DNA from: Mixta theicola
GTDB taxonomy: Bacteria; Pseudomonadota; Gammaproteobacteria; Enterobacterales; Enterobacteriaceae
Assembly: GCF_002895925.1 (NCBI RefSeq)
Contig: NZ_NWUO01000014.1
Coordinates: 1 to 64,000 of the forward strand
Length of the DNA: 64,000 bases
Direction of reading: 5' to 3'
This document shows, piece by piece, positions 30,004-38,995 of the stretch (positions are counted from its first letter, which is position 1; each line of letters begins with the position of its first letter). The translations under genes were made by a program, and so were the position numbers. The notes below the pieces were generated by a model that saw only the letters and a program-made list of their open reading frames with translations, was not told where the DNA came from and ran no database searches.

Positions 30004-31073
30004 CGACATTGATTCATGTACTGGGTTCGGATATTCCGCATCATAACCAGACTATCCTGCGCTTTTTTAATGATGTAATGCGTGAAGCGCAGCCGTGCCG
30101 CACGCCGCGCACCTTTATGGTCGTTAGCCGGGATGAGACGCTCGCCGCTGCCTGGCCGGCATTACAGGTGCAAATTTTTGCCAGTAAAAAAGCGCTGGCG
30201 CAGGCGGTGCTGCAGCGTGCGCGCGATCGGCAAACTCGCTTTTTCCTGCACGGGCAGTTTAATCCCTGGCTGTGGCTGGCGTTACTGAACGGCGGCCTGC
30301 GGCGCCATCAGGTTTACTGGCATGTCTGGGGAGCGGACCTGTATGAAGAGTCACACAGCCTGAAATTCCGCCTGTTTTATCAGCTGCGTCGTCTGGCGCA
30401 GGGGCGGATAGCGCACCTTTTCGCTACCCGTGGCGATATTAGTCATTACCAGCAGCGCCATCGACACGTACCGACTTCGCTGCTCTATTTCCCAACGCGG
30501 ATGCATCAGGCTATGCCAGCCCGTCAGCGGCAGGATCAAACCTTTACGCTGCTGCTGGGTAATTCCGGCGATCCCAGCAACCGCCATATTCCGGGGCTGC
30601 AGGCTATCCGGCAGCAGTTTGGCGAGCAGGTCAGGGTGGTGGTGCCGCTCGGTTATCCGCAAAATAACCAGGCCTATATCAGCCAGGTGAGCGCGGCCGC
30701 CAACGACCTGTTTCCCAACGGCCAGGTAGAACTGCTGACCGATAAAATGGCGTTTGATGACTATCTGCAGCTGATCGCCGACTGCGATTTGGGCTATTTT
30801 GTTTTTGAGCGTCAGCAGGGCATCGGGACGCTTTGCCTGCTGATACAGGCCAGTGTGCCGGTGGTGCTGAACCGGAAAAATCCGTTCTGGCAGGATATGG
30901 TAGAGCAACAGCTTCCCGTACTGTTTGATAATGATGCGCTGAGCCTGGAAATTGTCGCGCAGGCTCGTCAACAGCTTTCCGGCATTGATAAAGGCGGTAT
31001 CGCCTTCTTCGATCCGGCATTTGTTACCGGCTGGCAGCAGGCGCTAACGCTGGCAGAAGGAGAATTGCCATGA
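30000..31073 (+). CDS. wecF: Fuc4NAc transferase WecF
   Basis: A 357-residue glycosyltransferase of family GT56 that adds Fuc4NAc to lipid II of ECA to make lipid III. Conserved landmarks are [55 protein letters not shown] and the C-terminal [14 protein letters not shown]. The ATG overlaps the wzxE stop (ATGA), which identifies the true start. A reading frame beginning 30 bases earlier is not needed. Confidence 0.95.
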   Translation: MTTLIHVLGSDIPHHNQTILRFFNDVMREAQPCRTPRTFMVVSRDETLAAAWPALQVQIFASKKALAQAVLQRARDRQTRFFLHGQFNPWLWLALLNGGLRRHQVYWHVWGADLYEESHSLKFRLFYQLRRLAQGRIAHLFATRGDISHYQQRHRHVPTSLLYFPTRMHQAMPARQRQDQTFTLLLGNSGDPSNRHIPGLQAIRQQFGEQVRVVVPLGYPQNNQAYISQVSAAANDLFPNGQVELLTDKMAFDDYLQLIADCDLGYFVFERQQGIGTLCLLIQASVPVVLNRKNPFWQDMVEQQLPVLFDNDALSLEIVAQARQQLSGIDKGGIAFFDPAFVTGWQQALTLAEGELP

Positions 31074-32446
31074 GTCTCACGCAGTTTGGTGGCCTGTTGC
31101 TGGTCTGGCTGGTTTCGCTGGGCTTTATTCTGACGCTGACGTGGCGCGAATTTCGTCGGGTGCGCTTTAACTTCAACGTCTTTTTTTCGCTGCTGTTTTT
31201 GCTGACCTTCTATTTCGGCTTTCCCTTAACCTGTCTGCTGGTCTTCCGGTTTGATGTAGCGGTGGTGCCGCCGGAATTTTTGTTACAGGCGCTGCTCGCA
31301 GCCGGCAGTTTTTACGCAATTTATTATGTCAGCTACAAAACGCGCCTGCGGGCGCCGCGGCCTGATACCGGGCGCAGTCTGTTTACCGTTAACCGGGTAG
31401 AGGCGCATCTGATCTGGGGCATTCTGGCGCTGCTGGCGTTGGTTACCGTGGCGATATTCTTTATGCGTAACGGCTTTCTGCTGTTCCGTCTGCATGCGTA
31501 CAGCGAGATATTTTCCAGCGAGGTTTCCGGCGTTGCGCTCAAACGCTTCTTCTATTTCTTTATTCCGGCGATGCTGGTGGTTTACTTCCTGCAGCCAGGA
31601 CGACGCGCCTGGCTGTTCTTCCTTGTCAGCACCGTTGCCTTTGGCCTGCTGACCTATGCCATTGTTGGCGGCACGCGCGCCAATATTATTATCGCCTTTG
31701 CCCTGTTTCTGTTTATCGGCATTATCCGCGGCTGGATCACGCTGTGGATGCTAGCTGCCGCTGGCGCGTTTGGCATTGTCGGTATGTTCTGGCTGGCGCT
31801 GCGGCGCTATAACCTCGACGTCAGCGGTGCAGAGGCGCTGTATACTTTTCTTTATCTGACGCGCGACACCTTCTCGCCCTGGGAAAACCTGGCGTTGCTG
31901 CTGCAAAACTACGACAACATTCACTTCCAGGGGCTGGCGCCGATTGTTCGTGATTTCTACGTCTATATTCCCGGCTGGCTGTGGCCGAATCGTCCTTCGC
32001 TGGTGCTGAATAGCGCGAACTACTTCACTTGGGAAGTGCTGAATAACCACTCAGGACTGGCGATCTCCCCTACATTGCTGGGCTCGCTGATCGTAATGGG
32101 CGGCGCGGCCTTTATTCCGGTCGGCGCGGTTGCGGTGGGCCTGATTATCAAATGGTTTGACTGGCTTTATGAACGCGGTAAGCAGCATTCGAACCGCTAT
32201 AAATCGGCAATCTTACAGAGCTTCTGTTTCGGTGCGGTGTTCAACATGATTGTGCTGGCGCGTGAGGGGCTGGATGCCTTTGTCAGCCGTGTGGTTTTTT
32301 TCTGTTTGATTTTTGCTGCCTGCGTCACGATCGCCAAGTTACTTTTCTGGCTGCTGGACAGCGCCGGTTTGATTCGTCCGCGTCGACGCGCTGGCGTGAT
32401 GGCGGAAGCGTTACCCGCGACGCCGGAACGATGTGAGGATTACTAA
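31070..32446 (+). CDS. wzyE: ECA polymerase WzyE
   Basis: A 458-residue integral membrane protein with about 11-12 hydrophobic segments that polymerises the ECA repeat on the periplasmic face. It resembles E. coli WzyE (450 aa). Recognisable segments are [38 protein letters not shown] and [20 protein letters not shown]. It overlaps wecF by ATGA. The C-terminus is slightly longer and diverges from E. coli. Confidence 0.95.
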   Translation: MSLTQFGGLLLVWLVSLGFILTLTWREFRRVRFNFNVFFSLLFLLTFYFGFPLTCLLVFRFDVAVVPPEFLLQALLAAGSFYAIYYVSYKTRLRAPRPDTGRSLFTVNRVEAHLIWGILALLALVTVAIFFMRNGFLLFRLHAYSEIFSSEVSGVALKRFFYFFIPAMLVVYFLQPGRRAWLFFLVSTVAFGLLTYAIVGGTRANIIIAFALFLFIGIIRGWITLWMLAAAGAFGIVGMFWLALRRYNLDVSGAEALYTFLYLTRDTFSPWENLALLLQNYDNIHFQGLAPIVRDFYVYIPGWLWPNRPSLVLNSANYFTWEVLNNHSGLAISPTLLGSLIVMGGAAFIPVGAVAVGLIIKWFDWLYERGKQHSNRYKSAILQSFCFGAVFNMIVLAREGLDAFVSRVVFFCLIFAACVTIAKLLFWLLDSAGLIRPRRRAGVMAEALPATPERCEDY

Positions 32447-32447
32447 A

Positions 32448-33188
32448 ATGAATGTCACGCCGAAGGCGCCCCAATACCAAATTCGTGGCATCAGGCTACA
32501 GGGTTTTCCCGGCATGACTGAATGTCTGGACTATCTCTGCCCGGACGGAAATGCGCGTAGCGGCACCCTGGTCGCCATCAATGCGGAGAAAGTGCTGGCC
32601 TATGAGGAGAACCCGGCGCTGCATCAGCTTATTGACGCGGCGGAAATCAAATATCCTGACGGTATTAGCATTGTGCGCGCTATCCGTAAAAAGTATCCGC
32701 AGGCGCAGGTCACGCGCATCGCCGGCGCCGATTTGTGGGAGGCGCTAATGGAGCGCGCCGGTCAGCAGAACATTCCGGTATTTCTGATTGGCGGTAAGCC
32801 GCAGATAATGGAAGAGACGGTAGCGAAACTGCGCCAGCAGTGGCAGGTGAATATCGTTGGTACGCAGCACGGCTATTTCAGCGCAGACGACAGCGAAGCG
32901 CTGTTTAAGCGCGTGGCGCAGAGCAGGGCGCAGATTGTCACGGTGGCAATGGGATCGCCGAAGCAGGAACTGCTGATGCAGGCGTGCAGAAATATCTGGC
33001 CGCAGGCGCTCTATATGGGCGTCGGCGGCACCTATGATGTGTTTACCGGGCACGTTAAGCGCGCGCCGGTTATCTGGCAACGTTTAGGCCTGGAGTGGCT
33101 TTACCGCTTACTAAGCCAGCCCAGCCGCCTGCGCCGTCAGCTGCGGCTGATAAAATTCCTGCGTTATTACTATCGCGGTCAGCTATAA
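32448..33188 (+). CDS. wecG: UDP-ManNAcA transferase WecG
   Basis: A 246-residue glycosyltransferase of the WecG/TagA/CpsF family (GT26) that adds ManNAcA to GlcNAc-PP-undecaprenol to make lipid [51 protein letters not shown] and [17 protein letters not shown] are typical. GAGGA lies 8 bases before the ATG. An upstream GTG inside wzyE is less likely. It is the last gene of the ECA locus. The yifK transporter gene that follows in E. coli is absent. Confidence 0.95.
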   Translation: MNVTPKAPQYQIRGIRLQGFPGMTECLDYLCPDGNARSGTLVAINAEKVLAYEENPALHQLIDAAEIKYPDGISIVRAIRKKYPQAQVTRIAGADLWEALMERAGQQNIPVFLIGGKPQIMEETVAKLRQQWQVNIVGTQHGYFSADDSEALFKRVAQSRAQIVTVAMGSPKQELLMQACRNIWPQALYMGVGGTYDVFTGHVKRAPVIWQRLGLEWLYRLLSQPSRLRRQLRLIKFLRYYYRGQL

Positions 33189-33316
33189 AGACCCGCTGTT
33201 TCAGGGCGTCAAACGGCTAAACGGCGTATTTTTATGCGCTTGCCGCCCTGAAGTGGCGTTTGTTTAGACGGAATGCACAAAGCGTAATCAAACGCGTTTT
33301 TTTCTTAAAAAAGCAC

Positions 33317-33345
33317 TGGACAGCTTCGGTGCAAATCCGTAGTAT
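33317..33345 (+). promoter_or_regulatory. Promoter of the Arg-His-Leu-Pro tRNA operon
   Basis: TGGACA and TAGTAT are separated by exactly 17 bases, ending 21 bases before the first tRNA. The bases after the -10 (CCCCATCCGC) form a GC-rich discriminator, the hallmark of stable RNA promoters under stringent control. Confidence 0.75.
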
Positions 33346-33366
33346 CCCCATCCGCAACGGCGCTAC

Positions 33367-33443
<77 letters not shown>

Positions 33444-33501
33444 TTAACCGGGCGCAAGAGCTGCGGTGGTAACATTTACCGCGTTAGTAGTAAGAAGTAA
33501 T

Positions 33502-33578
33502 GGTGGCTATAGCTCAGTTGGTAGAGCCCTGGATTGTGATTCCAGTTGTCGTGGGTTCGAGTCCCATTAGCCACCCCA
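33502..33578 (+). tRNA. hisR: tRNA-His (anticodon GTG)
   Basis: This tRNA starts GGTGGCTATAGCTCAGTTGG, including the extra 5' G typical of tRNA-His. The anticodon is GTG in GGATTGTGATTCC. It ends with an encoded CCA (CCACCCCA). It is second in the operon and nearly identical to E. coli hisR. Confidence 0.96.
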
Positions 33579-33594
33579 ACTTTTGCTGGAACAT

Positions 33595-33681
33595 GCGAAG
33601 GTGGCGGAATTGGTAGACGCGCTAGCTTCAGGTGTTAGTGTCTTAACGGACGTGAGGGTTCAAGTCCCTCTCTTCGCACCA
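33595..33681 (+). tRNA. leuT: tRNA-Leu (anticodon CAG)
   Basis: An 87-nt class II tRNA with a long variable arm (GTGTCTTAACGGACGT). It starts GCGAAGGTGGCGGAATTGG, with anticodon CAG in GCTTCAGGTG and an encoded ACCA end. It is third in the operon. Confidence 0.96.
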
Positions 33682-33712
33682 GGCAAAAGAAAGTAAGATA
33701 AGAGCATTATGT

Positions 33713-33789
33713 CGGCGAGTAGCGCAGCTTGGTAGCGCAACTGGTTTGGGACCAGTGGGTCGGAGGTTCGAATCCTCTCTCGCCGACCA
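33713..33789 (+). tRNA. proM: tRNA-Pro (anticodon TGG)
   Basis: A 77-nt tRNA starting CGGCGAGTAGCGCAGCTTGG, with anticodon TGG in GGTTTGGGACC, T-arm AGGTTCGAATCCT and encoded ACCA. It is last in the operon and is followed within 8 bases by a terminator stem. Confidence 0.96.
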
Positions 33790-33796
33790 TCTTATT

Positions 33797-33819
33797 AACC
33801 TGCGTTTGCAGGTTTTTTT
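33797..33819 (+). terminator. Terminator of the tRNA operon
   Basis: A perfect stem AACCTGC / GCAGGTT with loop GTTT is followed by a run of T. It lies 8 bases after proM. Confidence 0.92.
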
Positions 33820-33830
33820 GTATCTGATAT

Positions 33831-33896
33831 TCTGCTTCTGCTTCTGCTTCTGCTTCTGCTTCTGCTTCTGCTTCTGCTTCTGCTTCTGCTTCTGCT
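33831..33896. repeat. Hexanucleotide microsatellite (TCTGCT)x11
   Basis: Eleven perfect copies of TCTGCT without interruption follow directly after the tRNA operon terminator. On the minus strand the unit reads AGCAGA, which in one frame would encode alternating Ala-Glu. No supported gene uses it. Perfect arrays of this length are slippage-prone and rare in enterobacterial chromosomes. Confidence 0.97.
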
Positions 33897-34114
33897 TTAT
33901 TTATCCTCAATATTTTTATCAAAGCCAGCCTGACGCCATTGCTTAAGTAAGCGTTGTCGGGAATGCGGCTACTAAAACCCTTTCTTTTATCTTTTTTACC
34001 TTTGGGTCGGCCAGCCAGTAGCGTTGAATGAGGGTGACGAGAGGACATTTTAAGATGCGGGAGCGATCGCGCTTTTGCTTAATATTATGCCGTTGTCGCT
34101 CTTTTTACCGCTTA

Positions 34115-34132
34115 TGTCTCTGACTGGAGACA
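34115..34132. promoter_or_regulatory. Putative GlrR activator site 1 for glmZ
   Basis: TGTC-N10-GACA, the consensus for the sigma54 activator GlrR, centred about 216 bp upstream of the predicted glmZ start. It is embedded in a longer inverted repeat TATGTCTC / GAGACATA. Confidence 0.7.
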
Positions 34133-34177
34133 TATAAGCCATTAATTTTACTGTTATTATTTTTGCTGGTCATGGAG

Positions 34178-34195
34178 TGTCTCAGAATAGCGACA
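34178..34195. promoter_or_regulatory. Putative GlrR activator site 2 for glmZ
   Basis: A second exact TGTC-N10-GACA (TGTC, then TCAGAATAGC, then GACA), centred about 153 bp before the predicted transcription start. Confidence 0.72.
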
Positions 34196-34209
34196 AGTTA
34201 TTTTCAGAC

Positions 34210-34227
34210 TGTCGCCAGTTAATGACA
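34210..34227. promoter_or_regulatory. Putative GlrR activator site 3 for glmZ
   Basis: A third exact TGTC-N10-GACA (TGTC, then GCCAGTTAAT, then GACA), centred about 121 bp before the predicted start. That is a normal distance for an enhancer-binding protein acting through a DNA loop. Confidence 0.72.
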
Positions 34228-34251
34228 AGCATAAAAAATGTGGGAGCGGCT

Positions 34252-34264
34252 TATCGAAATATTG
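34252..34264. promoter_or_regulatory. Possible IHF site between activator sites and promoter
   Basis: TATCGAAATATTG matches the IHF consensus WATCAANNNNTTR at all but one specified position. It sits between the three activator sites and the -24/-12 promoter, where a DNA-bending protein would be expected. Confidence 0.4.
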
Positions 34265-34312
34265 CTTTCCTGTTCAAAGAGATAAGAAATTAATTGGCAG
34301 ATAAGCGCAGCC

Positions 34313-34328
34313 TGGCACAGCTTGTGCA
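34313..34328 (+). promoter_or_regulatory. Sigma54 promoter of glmZ
   Basis: TGGCACAGCTTGTGCA has GG and GC dinucleotides with the required 10-base spacing (consensus TGGCAC-N5-TTGC). The GC lies 12-13 bases before the G that begins the glmZ homology. A sigma70-like -10 (TAATAT at 34330) overlaps the region but has no convincing -35. Confidence 0.75.
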
Positions 34329-34339
34329 ATAATATCAGC

Positions 34340-34544
34340 GTAGATGCTCATTCCACCTCTTATGTTCGCTTCGGCTTCATAAACCCAGGAATGATGCAGA
34401 GCCAAATTAGGGTACCCGTTGTCCAGCCAGCCAATATCGTTCGCCTTATTGGATTTAAGGGCACTACGTTGAGTCGGGTACCAATCCGGTTGTCTTACCG
34501 ACCTGATCTTTACACCTGCCTGTTTTAGGCAGGTGTTTTTTTAT
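34340..34544 (+). ncRNA. glmZ: Small RNA GlmZ
   Basis: This sRNA of about 205 nt is homologous to E. coli GlmZ (207 nt) and occupies the same place upstream of hemY. The 5' end GTAGATGCTCATTCCACCTC and TTATGTTCGCTTCGG...TCATAAAC...GGAATGATGCAGAGCC follow E. coli closely. So does the 3' part ACGTTGAGT...GGTTGTCTTACCGACCTG, which holds the glmS-pairing region. It ends with the terminator stem ACACCTGCC / GGCAGGTGT plus a T-run. In E. coli GlmZ, with Hfq, activates glmS translation when glucosamine-6-phosphate is low, and GlmY protects it from RapZ/RNase E. A 68-codon ORF crossing it is spurious. Confidence 0.9.
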
Positions 34545-34634
34545 CTGCGTACGGGGAATCATTCTGGCTGAACGAGCATGGCGGGGAAAGTGGTTTCGCT
34601 ATCGCGTTAAGTCAGCATATGAATGTGCCCATAA

Positions 34635-34660
34635 AAAAGCCGGGTTTCATCCCGGCTTTT
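34635..34660. terminator. Terminator of the hem operon
   Basis: A perfect 10-bp stem AAAAGCCGGG / CCCGGCTTTT around TTTCAT, with extra A on the left, makes a strong minus-strand terminator just after hemY. Confidence 0.9.
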
Positions 34661-34673
34661 ATCAGCGCTGTAA

Positions 34674-35867
34674 TTAGCGATTGTTTTTTAACGTCAGCAA
34701 TAAACCTTCACGGCGCATTTGGGCGGCCTCTTCCGGGTGATGCAGCCGATCCAGCGTATCGGCCAGCCAGGCATAATCAAAGCCGTCCGGGCGCTGCTTC
34801 AGCGCTTCCCTGAACGCCTCGCTTGCCTGCTGCCATTCACCGTGTTTCATCAACAGCTGGCCCAGGGTGCTGTACAGCAAAGGCGTGGCGCCGTGCTGTT
34901 TAATCTGCTGGCGCAGCGCTTTTTCCAGCTGTTCCGGATTGCCGGTTTTCAGGCGAGGCATCAAGAGGATCAGACGCTCATCATAGTGACGCTTCAGACC
35001 ATCCAGCACGATCTGTTGAGCGGTGTCATGATCGTCGCAGGCAATGAGATGATCCGCCATCGCCACCTGCAGCGCCGTTTCGTGTCGCGTTTTGCGGCTC
35101 AGGCTTTGCCACCAGCGCTTCAGGCCTTCGCTCCCCTGATCCGCCATCGCCTGGTTCATCAGACCAAGCCAGGCCTGCTGACGCAGCGCGTTAATATGCT
35201 CTTCGTCTGCAACCTGCGTTTTTTCCATTGTCGGCAGTATATCGATCAGCGCGCTCCAGCCGCCGGTGCGTACATAGGCCTGTTCCGCCAGGCGCAGCAC
35301 TTCCGGATGACGCGGTGCAACGTCCAACAAACGATCGATACCATGACGAGCGGCGTGATCTTCATTACGTGACAGCTGAAGACGAACGCGGGTAATTTCT
35401 ACCGGAATAGGATCGTTATGGGCCAGCTCTGCGGCCCTTTCCAAATGCTGATTCGCTCGCATTTCGTCGCCGCGCTGCTGTGCCGCTTCCGCCGCCAACA
35501 GATAATTTACCACCGGCTGTTCAGCATGATCGGCATTGCGCGACAGCAGCTTTTCCACCTGGCGATAATCGCCTTCCGCCAGCTTAATCAGCGCTTCGTG
35601 CGTTTGACGGCGGGCGCGATTACGCTTGCGTCCCATAAACCAGCCGCGTGTTCTGGCGCCGGTACGCAACAGGCGACGCAGCAGCCATTCAACGGCAAGG
35701 ATCACCAACAGTGAGACGATAAGGATGATCGTCAGGCCCGTTACGCTGGTTTCAATATTCCAGTTGTCGGTCTGGATCAGCACATAACCCTGGTGACCCG
35801 CAATCATGGGGCCAATGACAACGCCGGCGATAAGCAGGAGAAACAGTATAAAGACTTTTAGCATCAT
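34674..35867 (-). CDS. hemY: HemY, inner-membrane TPR protein
   Basis: A 397-residue protein with two N-terminal membrane segments (about residues 3-20 and 40-60) and a tetratricopeptide-type helical remainder. The C-terminal unit ASEAFREALKQRPDGFDYAWLADTLDRL is visible in parts. It matches E. coli HemY (398 aa), which lies in the haem biosynthesis operon. Its exact biochemical role is not settled, and it is not the protoporphyrinogen oxidase called HemY in Bacillus. Its start codon overlaps the hemX stop by one base. Confidence 0.94.
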   Translation of the reverse strand: MMLKVFILFLLLIAGVVIGPMIAGHQGYVLIQTDNWNIETSVTGLTIILIVSLLVILAVEWLLRRLLRTGARTRGWFMGRKRNRARRQTHEALIKLAEGDYRQVEKLLSRNADHAEQPVVNYLLAAEAAQQRGDEMRANQHLERAAELAHNDPIPVEITRVRLQLSRNEDHAARHGIDRLLDVAPRHPEVLRLAEQAYVRTGGWSALIDILPTMEKTQVADEEHINALRQQAWLGLMNQAMADQGSEGLKRWWQSLSRKTRHETALQVAMADHLIACDDHDTAQQIVLDGLKRHYDERLILLMPRLKTGNPEQLEKALRQQIKQHGATPLLYSTLGQLLMKHGEWQQASEAFREALKQRPDGFDYAWLADTLDRLHHPEEAAQMRREGLLLTLKNNR

Positions 35868-37003
35868 TACTCTCCCTGCTGCGGCTGCGCTGCCGGTTCA
35901 GCGGGCTGCGCCAGCAGGTTACGCACCCGCGTTTGCATTAGCTTGTCCAGCAACGGCTGGCTTTCCAACGACTCCGGGATTTCCATTGAGACATTCTGCT
36001 GGCTCAAATCATCAAGCTGCGCCAGAAAAGATTTAGTGCTGGCATCGCTGGTATCAAACCAGGCGCGTACCCAGGTCGATACGGTATCCACCGATTGCCG
36101 ATAGATTTCATCCTGATGACGCGGTACTGCCTGCGCGGCGATAAGCAGACGTGAACGGATATTTTCACGCAGATAAACATCCTGATTCGGTGCCAACAGC
36201 GGCTCTGCGGTGCTGTCACGGCGGCGGATGGTAATAAAATCATCCATAAATTTGTGCCAGCTTTTAACCAGATTTTGTCGCCATTCGCGCAGTGAAGAAC
36301 TCAGCTCATTGCTGTCGGCATCCATAGGCGCGTCATCGCTGTCGTTATCCGCCAGACGCAGATTATCGACGCCGTTAGAGAGCTGATTCAGCTTTAAAAT
36401 AATGCCGTCGTAGTCAACCTGGCTTAGCGCCGAAAGATTGCTAATATCCTGCGTAATAGCCCGACGTACCGGAACCAGGCTGGGATCGTTCATATCAGCA
36501 AGGCTGGCATCCGCGCTTTTTAACAGCGCCGCTGCGGTGGTGACATCCTGATCGCTCCACAGCTTGCGCCCTGCCAGTTTCACCAGATAATCGGCCTGCG
36601 CCAGCAGCCAGGTTCGCGAATCGTTACCTGAAATGGTGGCCACTTTTTCTTTTAATTCAACCAGCTGTTGGCTTAAGGCTGCCTGCTGTGCGTGTGCGGT
36701 CTGCAGTTCGCTGCTCTGCGTGCTCAGCTGTTGTTTCAGCTGCGCCTTCTCGCGTTCACTTTGCTGTGACAGTGCGGCTAGCTGTTCGCTTAGCGTCTGG
36801 CTGACCTGCGCCTGTTGCTGCGCCTGATGACGCGCGTTGACCCATAGCCCAGCCCCAATTGCCAACGCAATTACAATCGCCAACGCACCCAGCGCGGTGC
36901 CGGTTTGGCCTGATTTACGCGGCGGCTTTTTGGCAGGCGTCGTGGTTTCTACCGCAGGCGTAGACTCTTCAACCATGGCGGAGGAATCTTTTTGTTCCGT
37001 CAT
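35867..37003 (-). CDS. hemX: HemX, membrane-anchored operon protein
   Basis: A 378-residue protein resembling E. coli HemX. It has a short cytoplasmic N-terminus, one membrane segment ([19 protein letters not shown]), a Gln-rich coiled-coil stretch (about residues 60-125) and a conserved periplasmic domain containing [20 protein letters not shown] and [19 protein letters not shown]. Older annotations call it uroporphyrin-III C-methyltransferase, but no SAM-binding motif is visible. I start at [17 protein letters not shown] and an ATG slightly upstream are alternatives. Confidence 0.92.
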   Translation of the reverse strand: MTEQKDSSAMVEESTPAVETTTPAKKPPRKSGQTGTALGALAIVIALAIGAGLWVNARHQAQQQAQVSQTLSEQLAALSQQSEREKAQLKQQLSTQSSELQTAHAQQAALSQQLVELKEKVATISGNDSRTWLLAQADYLVKLAGRKLWSDQDVTTAAALLKSADASLADMNDPSLVPVRRAITQDISNLSALSQVDYDGIILKLNQLSNGVDNLRLADNDSDDAPMDADSNELSSSLREWRQNLVKSWHKFMDDFITIRRRDSTAEPLLAPNQDVYLRENIRSRLLIAAQAVPRHQDEIYRQSVDTVSTWVRAWFDTSDASTKSFLAQLDDLSQQNVSMEIPESLESQPLLDKLMQTRVRNLLAQPAEPAAQPQQGE

Positions 37004-37020
37004 TGTGGCACATCCCATTT

Positions 37021-37767
37021 TCAAGTTGTTTGTAACGCACGCACCAGCGCGTCGTTATCAGCACCATCAGCTACCTTGATATTATTCCAGCCAAGTTCCA
37101 GGGCCAGGGTAGCCAAACGTTCGCTGACGACCAGTAGCCGACAGCCCAGCAGCCATTCCTCACGATCGATTACAGGAAATAGCTGATGAAGTTGTTGCAA
37201 CATCTCGCCGCTGGTAACCACCAGCGTATCAATACCGCGGTCGCTCCAGCGTTTTCCTTCACTGGGACCGTGATAAAACTTTTCACAGCGCTGATAGCAT
37301 TCCAGGAAGCGGACTTCGGCACCGCGCTGCGTCAGCGTGGTGCCAAGCAGTTCGCGGCCGCCGTTGCCGCGCAGAATCAACGCTTTTTTTCCCTTCAGCC
37401 GTCGCAGCGTCGGCAATTGCAGCAGCATCTCGCTGGTTTCACGCTCTGGCGGCCAGACAACATTCAGCCCGCTCGCACAATGCAACGCCAGTGCGGTACT
37501 GCGCCCTATAGCATAATAGTCCAGCGAAGCGGGCCATGTTAAACCTGCCTGCTGCATACAGGGTTGGGCGTACTGCATAACATGCTGAGAAAGGACGAAA
37601 ACCAGGTCGCCAGGCGACAGCGCGGCAAGCTGCTGGGGCAGCTGCGCCAGTTCACGGCCAGGGGAAAACTCGATTAATGGAAAGCCCCAGGCCGTATGGC
37701 CTAGCGCACACAGGCGCGTCACCAGCTCATCGCCTGCAGGAGAAGGGCGGGTGACAAGGATGTTCAT
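37021..37767 (-). CDS. hemD: Uroporphyrinogen-III synthase
   Basis: A 248-residue protein matching HemD, which closes and isomerises hydroxymethylbilane to uroporphyrinogen III. The start [19 protein letters not shown] and the later [17 protein letters not shown] are typical of this fast-diverging family. It overlaps hemC by 4 bases (ATGA on the minus strand) and ends just before hemX. Confidence 0.95.
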   Translation of the reverse strand: MNILVTRPSPAGDELVTRLCALGHTAWGFPLIEFSPGRELAQLPQQLAALSPGDLVFVLSQHVMQYAQPCMQQAGLTWPASLDYYAIGRSTALALHCASGLNVVWPPERETSEMLLQLPTLRRLKGKKALILRGNGGRELLGTTLTQRGAEVRFLECYQRCEKFYHGPSEGKRWSDRGIDTLVVTSGEMLQQLHQLFPVIDREEWLLGCRLLVVSERLATLALELGWNNIKVADGADNDALVRALQTT

Positions 37768-38705
37768 GCCGGAGGATTCCCTTGATAAACATCGCGCAGA
37801 ATTTCCCGTGCGCCGTTCTGAAGCAACTCATCCGCCAGCGAAATGCCCAGCTGCTCCGCCTGACCGCGCGGGCCGCGACGTTCGCCACGGATCATCGCCG
37901 TACCGTCTGGCGAACCTACCAGGCCGCGCAGCCAGATATTATCGCCTTCAAGAACGGCATAGCTACCGATAGGGACCTGGCAGCCGCCTTCCAGCCGCGT
38001 ATTCATGGCGCGTTCCGCTTTTACGCGCGTTGCAGTATCGTCATCATTTAACGCCGCCAGTAGCATAATGGTCTGCTCATCATCAAGGCGACACTCAATT
38101 CCGACCGCGCCCTGGCCGACGGCGGGCAAAGAAACCTCGGCGGGAATAGCGTAACGAATGCGATCCTGCAGGCCGAGGCGTTTCAGGCCGGCGGCGGCCA
38201 GAATGATGGCGTCATATTCACCGGCGTCCAGCTTTGACAGCCGCGTACCGACATTGCCCCGCAGCGAGCGAATCGTTAGATCTGGCCGTAACTCGGCCAG
38301 CTGGCACTGACGACGCAGGCTGGATGTGCCGACAACAGCGCCCTGCGGTAATTCATCCAGCGTGGCGTACTGGTTCGAGACGAACGCATCCAGCGGATCT
38401 TCACGCTCGCAGATGGTTACCAGGCCCAAACCTTGCGGAAATTCTACCGGCACATCTTTCATTGAATGCACCGCTATATCGGCACGATTTTCAAGCATCG
38501 CCAGTTCAAGCTCTTTGACGAATAGCCCCTTACCGCCTACTTTTGCCAGCGGCGTATCGAGAATAATGTCGCCGCGCGTTACCATCGGCACCAGCTCCAC
38601 CCGCAGCCCCGGATGACAGGCCATCAGACGCTGCTGAACATATTGTGCCTGCCATAACGCCAGCGGGCTTTGTCTGGTGGCAATTCTTAAAATTTTATCT
38701 AACAT
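37764..38705 (-). CDS. hemC: Porphobilinogen deaminase (hydroxymethylbilane synthase)
   Basis: A 313-residue enzyme, as in E. coli, that polymerises four porphobilinogens. The dipyrromethane cofactor cysteine lies in [12 protein letters not shown] (near residue 242). Other conserved blocks are [35 protein letters not shown] and [11 protein letters not shown]. It is the first gene of hemCDXY and is divergent from cyaA, with 290 bp between the start codons. Confidence 0.97.
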   Translation of the reverse strand: MLDKILRIATRQSPLALWQAQYVQQRLMACHPGLRVELVPMVTRGDIILDTPLAKVGGKGLFVKELELAMLENRADIAVHSMKDVPVEFPQGLGLVTICEREDPLDAFVSNQYATLDELPQGAVVGTSSLRRQCQLAELRPDLTIRSLRGNVGTRLSKLDAGEYDAIILAAAGLKRLGLQDRIRYAIPAEVSLPAVGQGAVGIECRLDDEQTIMLLAALNDDDTATRVKAERAMNTRLEGGCQVPIGSYAVLEGDNIWLRGLVGSPDGTAMIRGERRGPRGQAEQLGISLADELLQNGAREILRDVYQGNPPA

Positions 38706-38735
38706 GCTTGATACCGTTTTGATCGTTCACTGATT

Positions 38736-38765
38736 ATCCTATCATTGATACAGGAAGGCTGTCAG
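38736..38765 (-). promoter_or_regulatory. Candidate sigma70 promoter of hemC
   Basis: Reading the minus strand, CTGACA and TAGGAT are separated by 18 bases, giving a start about 25 bases before hemC. Both boxes deviate from consensus, so this is a plausible rather than proven promoter. Confidence 0.4.
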
Positions 38766-38863
38766 TTGCTACGATTTTTAGACGAGTAAGGGAAAGCGTA
38801 AAAAGGACAGGACAGAGCGATCGGCGGATAAAGCGTGCTAAACTGTTAAGTAGCGCAACTTTC

Positions 38864-38902
38864 TTTACGGTCAATCTGCCGGGTGTTAGATTGATCACGT
38901 TT
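38864..38902 (+). promoter_or_regulatory. cyaA promoter with overlapping CRP site
   Basis: TTTACG and TAGATT are spaced by 17 bases. Overlapping the -10 is TGTTA-N6-TCACG, a CRP site whose right half is nearly perfect. The same layout (GGTGTTAAATTGATCACG) is found at the main cyaA promoter of E. coli, where cAMP-CRP represses adenylate cyclase synthesis. Confidence 0.8.
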
Positions 38903-38995
38903 CCAGCAGTAATCTGCCCGAAAATTTTTTTAATGAAGCGGCGGATCGGGGAAACAGGGTTATTTATAAGCACTGGGACAATCAGGCGAAACGTC

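Noticed and set aside
33841-33896. Possible CRISPR-like array at the hexanucleotide repeat
   Set aside because: The repeat unit is 6 bp with no spacers. It is a microsatellite, not CRISPR.
33707-34048. 113-codon minus-strand ORF with an Ala-Glu repeat ending [22 protein letters not shown]
   Set aside because: The C-terminal part is the exact antisense of tRNA-Pro, a well-known false protein. The repeat is the microsatellite. No ribosome binding site was evident.
34322-34528. 68-codon plus-strand ORF over glmZ
   Set aside because: It lies inside the small RNA and its terminator stem. It starts before the mapped homology and has no ribosome binding site.
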